Origin: Mya arenaria
Lineage: Eukaryota > Mollusca > Bivalvia > Myida > Myidae
Direction of reading: 5' to 3'
Assembly: GCF_026914265.1 (NCBI RefSeq)
Contig: NC_069125.1
Location: forward strand, 1,549,556-1,613,555
Length of the DNA: 64,000 nucleotides
The notes beneath the pieces were generated by a model, which saw only the letters and a program-made list of their open reading frames with translations, made no database searches and was not told the origin of the DNA. The position numbers were made by a program, and so were the translations under genes. This document shows positions 52,447 through 64,000 of the stretch, piece by piece (the stretch's first letter is position 1; the number at the start of each line of letters is the position of its first letter).

Positions 52447-55400
52447 TAAACGTCTACATATACGTACATATATACGTACACATATACGTACACTTATACG
52501 TACACTTATACGTACATATATACGTACATATATACGTACACATATACGTACACTTATACGTACATATATACGTATATATAAACGTACACTTATACGTACA
52601 CTTATACGTACATATATACGTATATATAAACGTACACTTATACGTACACTTATACGTACATATATACGTACACATATACGTACACTTATACGTACATATA
52701 TACGTACACATATACGTACACATATACGTACACTTATACGTACATATATACGTATATATAAACGTACACTTATACGTCCACATATACGTACACTTATACG
52801 TACACATATACGTACACTTATACGTACACTTATACGTACACATATACGTACACATATAAGTACACTTATACGTACACATATACGTACACTTATACGTACA
52901 CTTATACGTACACATATACGTACAAATATACGTTCACATATACGTACACATATACGTACACATATACGTACACTTATACGTACACATATACATACACATA
53001 TACGTACACATATACGTACACATATACGTACACTTATACGTACAATTATACGTTCACATATACGTACACATATACGTACACATATACATACACTTATACG
53101 TACACTTATACATACACTTATACGTACACTTATACGTACACATATACGTACACATATACGTACACTTATACATACACTTATACGTACACTTATACGTACA
53201 CATATACGTACACATATACGTACACTTATACGTACACATATACGTTCACATATACGTACACATATAAGTTCACATATACGTACACATATACGTACACTTA
53301 TACGTTCACATATACGTACACTTATACGTACACATATACGTTCACATATACGTACACTTATACGTACACTTATACGTTCACATATACGTACACTTATACG
53401 TACACATATACGTACACATATACGTTCACATATACGTTCACATATACGTACACATATACGTACACATATACTTACACTTATACGTTCACATATACGTACA
53501 CTTATACGTACACATATACGTTCACATATACGTTCACATATACGTCACATATACGTACACTTATACGTACACTTATACGTTCACATATACGTACACATAT
53601 ACGTTCACATATACGTACACTTATACGTACACTTATACGTTCACATATACGTACACATATACGTTCACATATACGTACACTTATACGTACACTTATACGT
53701 TCACATAAACGTACACTTATACGTACACATATACGTACATATATACGTACACATATACGTACACATATACGTTCACATATACGTCCACATATACGTCCAC
53801 ATATACGTCCACATATACGTACACTTATACGTACACATATACTTACATATAAACGTACACATATACGTTCACATATACGTACACATATACGTTCACATAT
53901 ACGTCCACATATACGTCCACATATACGTCCACATATACGTACACTTATTCGTACACATATACTTACATATATACGTACACATATACGTTCACATATACGT
54001 ACACATATACGTCCACATATACGTCCACATATACGTACACATATACGTACACATATACGTACATATATACGTACACATATACGTCCACATATACGTACAC
54101 ATATACGTACACATATACGTACATATATACGTCCACATATACGTCAACATATACGTCCATATATACGTCCACATATACGTCCACATATACTTACATATAT
54201 ACGTCCACATATACGTCCACATTTACGTCCACATATACGTCCACATATACGTCCACATATACGTCCACATATACTTACATATATACGTACACATATACGT
54301 CCACATATACGTCCGCATATACGTACATATATACGTCCACATATACGTCCACATATACGTACACATATACGTACATATATACGTACACATATACGTTCAC
54401 ATATACGTACACATATACGTACACTTATACGTACACTTATACGTACATATATACGTCCACACATACGTTCACATATACGTACACATATACGTACACTTAT
54501 ACGTACACATATACGTACACATATACGTACACATATACGTACACTTATACGTACACATATACGTACACATATACGTACACATATACGTACACTTATACGT
54601 ACACATATACGTACACATATACGTACGCTTAAACGTACACATATACGTACACATATACGTACACATATACGTTCACATATAAGTACACTTATACGTCCAC
54701 ATATACGTCCACATAAACGTACACATATACGTTCACATATACGTACATACATATACGTACACTTATACGTACACTTATACGTACACTTAAACGTACACAT
54801 ATACGTACACATATACGTACACATATACGTACACTTAAACGTACACATATACGTACACATATACGTACACATATACGTTCACATATACGTACACTTATAC
54901 GTACACATATACGTACACATATACGTACACTTATACGTACACTTATACGTACACTTATACGTACACATATACGTACACTTATACGTACACATATACGTAC
55001 ACATATACGTACACATATACGTACACTTATACGTACACACACATATACGTACACATATAATTACACATATACGTACACATATACGTACACTTATACGTAC
55101 ACATATACATACACATATACGTACACTTATACGTACACTTATACGTCCATATATACGTACACATATAAGTACACATATACGTACACATATACGTACACAT
55201 ATACGTACACATATACGTACACATATACGTACACTTATACGTACACATATACGTACACTTATACGTTACCATATACGTACACATATACGTACACATATAC
55301 GTACACATATAAGTACACATATACGTACACATATACATACACTTATACGTACACATATACGTACACATATACGTACACATATACGTACACTTATATGTAC

Positions 55401-55680
55401 ACATATACGTACCCATATACGTACACTTATACGTACACATATACGTACACATATACGTTCACATATACGTACACATATACGTTCACATATACGTACACTT
55501 ATACGTACACATATACGTACACATATACGTACACATATACGTACACTTATATGTACACTTATACGTACACATATACGTACACTTATACGTACACATATAC
55601 GTCCACATATAAGTACACATATGCGTACACATATTCGTACACTTATACGTACACTTATACGTCCACATATACGTTCACCT
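52447..55680. repeat. 12-bp satellite ACGTACACATAT, ~3.2 kb
   Basis: About 270 copies of ACGTACACATAT and variants ACGTACACTTAT, ACGTACATATAT, ACGTTCACATAT and ACGTCCACATAT. Variants cluster: ACGTCC dominates about 53780-54360, while CTTAT and CATAT types alternate elsewhere. A 1-nt phase slip occurs at about 53544. The 765-codon plus frame and the antisense frames result from the 12-bp period and are not a gene. Confidence 0.97.
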
Positions 55681-57244
55681 ATGTGAGACGAAATAGAGCT
55701 CATATACAATAATATAATCTCATTTTTAAATAGTGTACATGGCAACATATACAATTTGGTGAGCATATGTCAAAATGCTACAGGAAAGCGAAGGTACGTT
55801 CACTGCTAAGAATTGTTACATCAGAAGAAACGAATAGGCTTTACCCTTTAATATAACATATATGCATAAATAATAATTCAAAGATACTGCAATAAGTGTG
55901 TTTTAATATTGAATTTTGGGTGTTTCAATGCTGATTAAAAGAGTGTCATTATAATGTTGAAATTAGTGTGTTTCAAGACTGTAATTATGGTCTTTCAGTA
56001 CTGTAGTAAGAGTGTTTCAATCCTGTAATTTAGTGAAACAAGGGTGTTCAATGCTAAAAATAGGGTGTTTCTTTAATATAGGTATTTCGCTACTACGTTT
56101 AGGGTGTTTCATTACTGAACATGCGGTTTTTACAGTTTATGCCATAGGACAAATGTTTTCAAAAATTAATACTGAATTCAATATTAACACAAAAAGTTCC
56201 ACCCATTAATCTCCTTTTTCATGAATGTCAGGTAACAATTAAAGTCAGCAGTGTGTTATGTGATGAGTAAACCAGCCCACTCCTAAACATATAACATCTT
56301 TAATACTTCGGCTATAAAGCAGATAACTAAAATTTTATTTCGAAAAATGCACAATACTGAATTCAATGATTAACATTTTTACATTAACACATATCTATCT
56401 TTAGCACACCTTGATATTAGCAAGGCAATAAAAGACTGCATGCTGTCTGGTTAGAAGAGGCCAGTGCCTCCGATTTTCCCGAGTTTTTGTAGTCTCTCTA
56501 GTGCCATAGATAACATTGGAATGTTAATAGACAACTGACTGAGACAATCAGCCAACAGCGCTCAAGCCCATCCAATGAAGATAATTTCAATTTGAAGGTT
56601 AATGTAATTCATTCTAAAAACTGCAATTGTGATATTTTGCCTTCAGAGAGGGTGAGGAATCACGTGACTTAAAGGGGTTCTCACATGGTTTCCCACGGGT
56701 CACTTACAAAAACAATTGTATTTTATTTTATGATTATCATTTGTCGGAATCAATTACTAGTATAAACGATATTAAATTCGATAATCGATGCCAATACCAG
56801 CCAAATGATGTCATACCGGAAATTACGTCATCATTTTTTCTTCCAAACACTGAGTGTGATTACGTGCGTTGTTTACTGTGAAACGGGATAAAATTAGGGA
56901 ACCAGTTACACAATATCTCGATAAACTCATCGTTCATCAAGACATAATCCACCATCATTTTCCAATAAATCACCGAAAACCATGAAATAAATGCATGCGT
57001 TTTAATGCTATTTTGATAGAACCATTAATTTGTTTGAATGCAAACTCCGGCTTTAATGGCCATGAACTTAATTGAATTATACGGAAGAAAAATTCGTTAC
57101 AGAGCAACATGCGAACTTTTTACGCAAATTCCAGTATGCCCCTCTAACGAAATCTAAATCGCTGAGGAGCATGACAAATGAAATGGGAAAGCAAAAGTCA
57201 CAACCGGAAAATTGAGATATCAGAGATCGAAGAGTTATTACTGT
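55681..57244. other. Non-coding; weak GTGTTTCAATACTG repeats at 55890-56125
   Basis: About eight degenerate ~30-bp units around GGGTGTTTCAATGCTG. A partial relative of the 18214 MITE lies near 56649 (GGGTGAGGAATCACGTGACT). No gene was seen. Confidence 0.5.
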
Positions 57245-57261
57245 ATGACCATTCCTAAATT

Positions 57262-57815
57262 AAATCTGAATTGGTAAGGAGCAAACACATATATGTCCAT
57301 TTCTGAATCAGTAAGGAGTAAAAGCATGTATGTCCATTTCTGAATCAGCCAGGAGCAAACGCATGTATGTCCATTTCTGAACCAGTCAGGAGCAAACACA
57401 TGTATGTCCATTTCTGAATGAGTAAGGAGAAAACACACGTATGTCCATTTCTGAATGAGTAAGGAGCAAACACACGTATGTCCATTTCTGAACCAGTCAG
57501 GAGCAAACACATGTATGTCCATTTCTGAACCAGTCAGGAGCAAACACATGTATGTCCATTTCTGAATGAGTAAGGAGCAAACACATGTATGTCCATTTCT
57601 GAATGAGTAAGGAGCAAACACATGTATGTCCATTTCTGAAGCAGTCAGGAGCAAACACATGTATGTCCATTTTTGAATGAGTAAGGAGCAAACACATGTA
57701 TGTCCATTTCTGAATGAGTAAGGAGCAAACACATGTATGTCCATTTCTGAATGAGTAAGGAGCAAACACATGTATGTCCATTTCTGAATGAGTAAGGAGC
57801 AAAAGCATGTATATT
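57262..57815. repeat. 37-bp minisatellite
   Basis: About fifteen units of TGTCCATTTCTGAATGAGTA plus AGGAGCAAACACATGTA. Some units replace GAATGAGTAA with GAACCAGTCA. The period is 37 bp, so frames cycle and long antisense frames are artefacts. Confidence 0.95.
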
Positions 57816-58066
57816 CATTTCTGAATTAAATCTGAATCAGTAAATAGCCGAATCATGCATGCCCATTTGTAAATGAAATCTGAATCAATAAATAGCCGAA
57901 TCATGCATGCCCATTTGTAAATGAAATCTGAATCAGTAAATAGCCGAATCATGCATGCCCATTTGTAAATAAAATCTGAATCAGTAAATAGCCGAATCAT
58001 GCATGCCCATTTGTAAATGAAATCTGAATCGGTATGGTGTAAAAGCATGTATTTCCATTTCTAAAT
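57816..58066. repeat. 48-bp minisatellite, about five units
   Basis: GAATCAGTAAATAGCCGAAT, CATGCATGCCCATTTGTAAA and TGAAATCT repeat every 48 bp, directly beside the 37-bp array. The two share the CCATTT...TGAATCAGTAA phrase, so one probably grew from the other. Confidence 0.93.
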
Positions 58067-58796
58067 GAGTAAAATTAACATAGATTAGAAGACTATGTGC
58101 AAGGTACAAAAGGCAAGTGTTTTGCCTATCTGGTTCATAAATCAGAAATATCATAAGAACTCGTTCAGCCTTTGCTCGCAGATTACACATGGGAACACTT
58201 AAAGGTAAGATTTGCTTATGGTTTGCACATTTTATTCAATATTTGTAGGTCTTTATTTACCATCAAATTGCAATTAAGGTGTCAGAACAACACTAAAATG
58301 AATAAAACAATGATGACAGTTTTTACAATAAATCGTGTACCGTTAATTGCTGTGTACCTTTGTACTGAATGTCTTGGCAATACTTGACCGAAATGGGATT
58401 TGTATGTAGTTATTCTTTATACACGGTCTGAAATCATATAGATCGGTAAGTTGGGATTTGTGTTTTTTTCGTCGCAAACAGTACCATGAATTATGCTATT
58501 AGGCTCGATCCTGTTATAAATAAGGATTTAAGCCTTCTCGAGAAATTTAAGCCTGGTTTCTCTATTTCTCAATAATCTATCTTAGTTACAGTATATATAA
58601 ATTCAGTTCTCTGATCATTATACCCATTGCTTTTGAATATATTCTTGTATTATGTGGATTTGCAAAGTCTTTAAAATTTGGAAAATGTTTCAAGAATTTA
58701 AGAAATTGGAACACACGGCTTAAGTGCCAATAAATCTTTGCCAAATATCTGGTCTACATCTAGAGAAAACTTTGAAATTTCTCGCCGCCTACGCCG
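58067..58796. other. Non-coding, no feature recognised
   Basis: No splice-supported frame or element end. Confidence 0.4.
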
Positions 58797-59148
<352 letters not shown>

Positions 59149-60660
59149 ATAAGTAGAGTAATATTCGAGGGCTATGCAAAAGCTACGTAGACTTTCTTAA
59201 TTTTGTATGAATTTGTTGACGTCGATATGAAAATAAAGGTATTCTATTGAAGAAACTGCCAGAGATGCATCTACGTTTTGTATGTTGATGATGGTATAAA
59301 CATTAATATGCTAAGACGGAGCAGACGGTATAAATGAGGTTGTTATGTAAACTTTACAATGATTAAACATATATACATCCGTAGAATGCTACCAAACTTT
59401 GTGACTGTGTTCAGATTTGCATTATTGATTAATGTCATAATAATAATAAAATTAATTTGAGCGAAACTTTCTATATATTCTACTTATAAATGGATTGCGC
59501 CGAAATACGAATGCACTGAACAATATTTTGTTTGTATTTTTCAAAACAATATAACTTCTGTAATGTTTTCTGTTCTAACGTGGTCTAACATTACATACAG
59601 ATGCAGAGATACTCTTGATATATTTGTTTAATTCGAATGTTTGAAGTTGATATACAAAATAGTTTTTACTTAAGCTAAATCGACACCCAAATACAAATTG
59701 GAAAACATGAAATAACGACGTTATCTCAATGTGCTCTGTTTGATATACAAATATTACCCCACCTACTTTAAACTTGTATAACATCAAGAAAATTCAATGC
59801 AACTGAAATTCAATTTTGCAAATTTAGGAAATATATTCTGATGACTTCTGTGATTTCTAAAAATGTAATTGTATACCTCTTTTATTTATGTTCATTTTTA
59901 CGTACTTTTAAAATGGCCCTCATAAATGCTAATCGAAGTTTCTTTACTTTCAGGCAACAGATTTACACACAATGACCTACTTTCACGTTAAAATCACTAC
60001 CAATGTATACAACATAGAAACAGTTACAGCAGATCGCATCATTACAAGAATAAAATAATTACATACCAATTATTTTTTGTCGATTTTCACATTAGACGAG
60101 ATCTGTTTCATTTATCCATCAAATCCTTTTCAAATTGCAGAAGCCACCGACCAAGTTAAATACTAACTAGATGCATCTTTGTTACAGATTTTGGCATCCG
60201 GGGTAATTTTTTCCTGAAACTGTTTGTTTTGATTAAGGCCATTCATACCTTGATAATATGAGGTTCGTATGCCAGTTATACCGTTGGTTTATGGTTTGAT
60301 AAGATCTTGTAGCAGGTTTGTTCATATCTTTCCGTGTTACGCGTACTGCATTTTAATGCTACCACATTCAAGGTTCAGACATTGTTAGTTGGGCTTCGAT
60401 TTTTGGTTGTTTTCGATGTTTGATCTTGACAAAGGCCTCGAAACAAACTTGTATTATTTGGTCTCCATCTAAAGCACGTGATGTTTGTGTAACCCCTGAA
60501 ATGCTTGCATGCGTTATTAAAGAATTACAGGAAGCATAGGTATGCCAAGAGAAAACTGAGCTACAACAAGCGAACGCATCTTAATCGAGCTGAAAGATAA
60601 AAACAACTGTATTACTTTTGACACCGACATGTCAGAAGTCGTTACGCCTTTTTACGATTT
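59149..60660. other. Non-coding, no feature recognised
   Basis: AT-rich sequence. No exon, RNA or element end was identified. Confidence 0.4.
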
Positions 60661-61815
60661 TATATGAAACAAGCGCTTTACTCTCTCACAGAATAAAGCG
60701 TGGTACTCTCTCATATAACCAAGCATGGTACTCTCTAATAAAATCAAGCATGGTACTCGCTAATATAATCAAGCATTGCACCTTCTCATATAATCAAGCG
60801 TGGCACTCTCACACCCAGGGGCAGGGTGCGTTGTTATGCCACACCCCTATGACTACGCCCCATCCACCACAAAAAATAAATAATAATAAATAAATATTCC
60901 CAGGCTTGTTAATAATGATGGGGGAACTGTTATTGGTAATAACTTATAAGAATTATATTTTATACTATTATTCTATAATCTTTGTAAGAGGGAGGGGCGT
61001 GGTAATATGGGTGTGGCATAACAATACATCCTGCCCTGTGCTCTCTCATGTAATCTATAATCAAGCGTAGTACCCTCTTATGGAATCAAGCGCGGTACTG
61101 TCTTATATAATTAAGCATGGTACTCTCTAATGTAATCTAGCGCGGTACTCTCTTATGTAATTAAGCGCGGTACTATTTCATATAACTAAGCGTGGTACTC
61201 TCTCATGTAATCAAGCGTGGTACTCTCTGATGTAATCAAGCGCGGTACTCTCTCAGGTTATCAAGCGCGGTACTCTCATGTAATTAAGCGCGGTACTCTC
61301 TCATGTAATCAAGCGCGGTACTCTATCGTGTAATCAAGCGCGGTACTTTCTCATGTAATCAAGCGCGGTACTCTCTCATGTAATTAAGAGCGCTACTCTC
61401 TGATGTAATCAAGCGCGGTACTCTATCGTGCAATCAAGCGCGGTACTTTCTCATGTAATCAAGCGTGATACAAAATCAAGCGCGGTACTCTGTCGTGTAA
61501 TCAATCGCGGTACTCTCTCAGGCAATCAAGCGCAGTATTCTCTCATGTAATCAAGCGCGGTAATATCTCGTGTAATCAAGCGCGCGACTCTCTCGTGTAA
61601 TCAATCGCGGTACTCTTTCGTATATTCAAGCGTAGTACCCTCTCGTTTAATCAAGCGCGGTACTCTATCGTGTAATCAAGCGCGGTACTCTCTCATGTAC
61701 TCAAGCGCGGTACTCTCTCATGTAATCAAGCGCGGTACTCTTTCGTGTAATCAAGCGTGATACTCATACACGCATGGTATTATCTCATATACTCAATCAT
61801 GGTTCTCTCTTATAA
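60661..61815. repeat. 25-bp minisatellite ATCAAGCGCGGTACTCTCTC
   Basis: About forty units of TACTCTCTCATGTAATCAAG plus CGCGG. The edges are AT-shifted (AAGCATGGTACTCTC) and the core is CG-rich. Interrupted by a MITE at 60816-61038. Confidence 0.95.
60816..61038. mobile_element. 223-bp MITE inserted in the minisatellite
   Basis: CAGGGGCAGGGTGCGTTGTT, followed by ATGCCACACCC, faces GGGTGTGGCATAACAATACA followed by TCCTGCCCTG. The imperfect arms are about 45 bp. Confidence 0.75.
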
Positions 61816-62910
61816 AATCAAGCAAAAGCCACATTTCTGACTTAATCTTGATTTACTAAATACAAATTAGTTTATCGTGACTATCATAAAGATAATTTTA
61901 CTTCAAGAGTTCAAAGACCTCGTGGGAATGTAAATATTTTACAAATTATAACACAACAAAAACAGAGAGCTTAGCTTTATCACGTTAAAAGTCGAGAAAG
62001 TGGGGCCAGAGCAGTTTTTCTACGAACATCATTTGTGTGATACTCGATGTGGCCAATCAATTATTCTAACAAAACTTCTTCATTAGGCGTGCATGTTTTT
62101 AAAATGTCAGCAACTGATGAAGGAAACGAAGCCATATGCTCCTTTGTCTGAAATCATTTAAGGAGTATACTGATCATTGTGCAGTGTGCTCTTATTATGT
62201 GCTTCATATACACACGTGAAAATCTCGCTATATCGATATCATTTCAATATGCATATTATAAATGCATAGATTTACACTTGTATATTTAATAAAGAAACTA
62301 CTAGTATTTTTCCGCAAAATCAAACCTTAGTTCGTATACGGTTTGCTTTATATTTCAAATATAAATACCTTTTGTTTTTATTCCAACTTCATGCGATTTT
62401 CCTTTATTTTTTATTTTTACACTGACCTGTATCCCTCAATTGCCTGGCATGGCATTTTATTTATATTGTGTTTATGTTTACTAATATATTGCTATCACAC
62501 TTATGTTCTTTAAAATGTTATATGGACGTATAAGTACCACAAGTTCTACCTGGAATGTTCTTTTATACTTAAATGCATAGCTAAAATGCGTGGAATGGAA
62601 AACATTTTGACGAGAACTGACACACGTCCTGTTTCTATATATAGAAATATATGTTTTAAAATATGACACCAAAAACCAAAGGAAGGACGTGATTACACTC
62701 CCTCATATATATAGAACAGGCAATTGTGTCAATCACTTCAGTTATGTATATAGTTATGTTAAATATGTGCCTATATTTAGATGATGTCAAGCATATTTTA
62801 GACTAGAAATTCCTTTCTTAATAGTATGTTCATTTATAACATGTAGCATTGTTTTCACTTAGGAACAGTGATTTAAGAATTAAGTAGCATATTGCATGAG
62901 TCAGTGTTCT
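61816..62910. other. Non-coding, no feature recognised
   Basis: AT-rich. No gene or repeat end was seen. Confidence 0.4.
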
Positions 62911-62953
62911 TAGGCGGATCCAGGGGGGGGGGGGTCCCGGCGCCCCCCCCCCT
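62911..62953. repeat. GGCGGATCCAG element end with G-run/C-run hairpin
   Basis: GGCGGATCCA is followed by a run of 12 G, TCCCGGCG, then a run of 10 C. Same family as 30310 and 40803. The G and C runs can pair. Confidence 0.7.
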
Positions 62954-63329
62954 AAAATTTTCCAAGTATATGTATAAATTATTGATATCGTTCGAATAAT
63001 CAAGGTTGGATTTTTCATGATTATGTTATCTATACAAATAACTATGTACTTGATTTGGATCCAAGCTTTTAACACTCAAACTACATGAAAATTTAAAAAA
63101 AGGAAACATGTATTTTGAGCAGGGGACACTTTTCGATGTAGACTACGGGAAACAGTTGGGAATTGGAACTGATTCGACTGCTATTTTCAAAGGATGTGCT
63201 CGAAGAGATTCTTAGTATGCTGTTAGATTTAAAGCCTGAACACGGTAATGTCGTTTTTTTTGTGCTCGATTCAGATCCGATTCCGGTTTCCATAGCTTCC
63301 AAACTGTAATGGTTTAACCCTCATCCTGC

Positions 63330-63838
63330 CTTCAAAGAAATAGTCCGCTGAATTATCATGTGTTTGGTCATTAAAACTTGTTTGGTCCGTCTGAAAACTG
63401 GTAAAACAGTTGACTGAGTGTAAAACAGCTTGGATCCAGATCAGACGCCGAGTTAGTTCGTCCAAGCTGGTTAACTTTAAAATTACTATGGTCGCGATCG
63501 GTATGATAAGGGTCAACACTGTTTATAGCGGTAAGGGACAATTTACGAGAGGCAAATTCATTTAAACTCATAAAAAAAAACAATTTCCCACTATGGCGTC
63601 AATTTCTATCTGCTCGAGATGCTAATACATGCGTATCTATGAAGTAAATGGGTAATTTCGATAAAGTTTTGTTTGTAACCCTAAGCATGCCGATAGTGAC
63701 CGTAGTGATGTCGTCAACCAGATTGGATCCGGATCCAAACCGTTTAGCAATCCAGTAACATTTTCACCAAATCCGATAATATGAAACAAGATTAACTTAA
63801 GAGATCAAATACACGAGAATTCAGCGGACTACTTGCTT
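63330..63838. repeat. Imperfect inverted repeat around TAGTCCGCTGAATT
   Basis: AATAGTCCGCTGAATTATCA (63341) faces GAGAATTCAGCGGACTACTT (63815). A possible old MITE; the ends are not clear. Confidence 0.4.
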
Positions 63839-63897
63839 AACGCAGACACTTTCACTCGGTGTCACTGAACAAACATTAAAGTGTAAACTATGGAACG

Positions 63898-64000
63898 CCG
63901 GGGCGCAATGCTTCTTGCGAAATGCGAAATTCTTCATGCTTTTTGCATAATGCTTAATGTTTTTTTGCAAAACGCTTAATGCTTTATGCGAAATGCTTTT
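63898..64000. repeat. Short-unit minisatellite, AATGCTT(ATTT)GCGAA, running off the window
   Basis: Irregular ~14-bp units such as GCGAAATGCTT and GCATAATGCTTAATG reach the window edge. Confidence 0.75.

Noticed and set aside
52385..54682. 765-codon plus-strand open frame
   Set aside because: It is the 12-bp satellite read in frame; the period is a multiple of three, so stops are absent on several frames and both strands. No start context or coding signal.
57238..57808. 177- and 103-codon minus-strand frames
   Set aside because: 37-bp minisatellite; the peptide repeats every three units because of the period.
60661..61815. CRISPR-like array
   Set aside because: Units are contiguous with no unique spacers, and the genome is eukaryotic. 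It is a minisatellite.

Overview
The window is eukaryotic nuclear DNA. It is AT-rich, gene-poor, intron-rich and full of small DNA transposons and satellites. The protein genes look like animal genes. The dispersed repeats (TGACCTTGACC-type tandem cores, a GGCGGATCCAG-type element ending in poly-C/G, and a tRNA-like SINE with a GGTTCGATCCC B box) are the kind I associate with bivalve molluscs, so a bivalve is the best guess (inference). I saw no prokaryotic, organellar or viral gene organisation.

Layout, left to right. 0-7.5 kb: two possible exons of an unrecognised minus-strand gene, a short hairpin insertion with an 8-bp target duplication, and a ~2 kb array of ~138-bp repeats. 8.1-15.4 kb: a complete minus-strand ribosomal protein L12 gene with six coding exons that sum to 165 codons plus stop. 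It has a TATA box, a pyrimidine-rich (TOP) start region and a poly(A) signal. Its introns hold five C/D-box snoRNA candidates: three copies matching a 5.8S G75 guide (SNORD96 type) and two identical copies matching an 18S guide (SNORD59/snR54 type). 15.6-20 kb: fold-back and MITE insertions. 20.7-21.6 kb: a 302-codon minus-strand ORF of unknown function.

23-49.6 kb: a minus-strand myosin-light-chain-kinase-type gene. Six exons (49.6 to 41.1 kb) encode the N-lobe through the APE region. The last three exons (rest of the C-lobe, then a calmodulin-binding tail and stop) exist twice, in two directly adjacent 8-10 kb segments at 23.1-32.7 and 32.7-40.8 kb. The exon copies differ by one synonymous base. 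Next to each kinase exon lies a run of about eight decaying tandem copies of the first half of that exon. One copy keeps its splice acceptor and frame and then stops. The duplication may be real, or it may be two haplotypes assembled in tandem.

44.4-47.6 kb: a large fold-back element with satellite arms lies in a kinase intron. 48.8-64 kb: mostly minisatellites, including a 3.2 kb 12-bp array whose consensus strictly alternates purine and pyrimidine, a CAT/CAC microsatellite, and arrays of 25-, 37- and 48-bp units. I found no protein gene upstream of 49.6 kb.

Both recognised genes are on the minus strand. L12 supplies the ribosome and its introns probably supply rRNA 2'-O-methylation guides. 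The kinase is a calmodulin-regulated contractility enzyme. They share no evident pathway.
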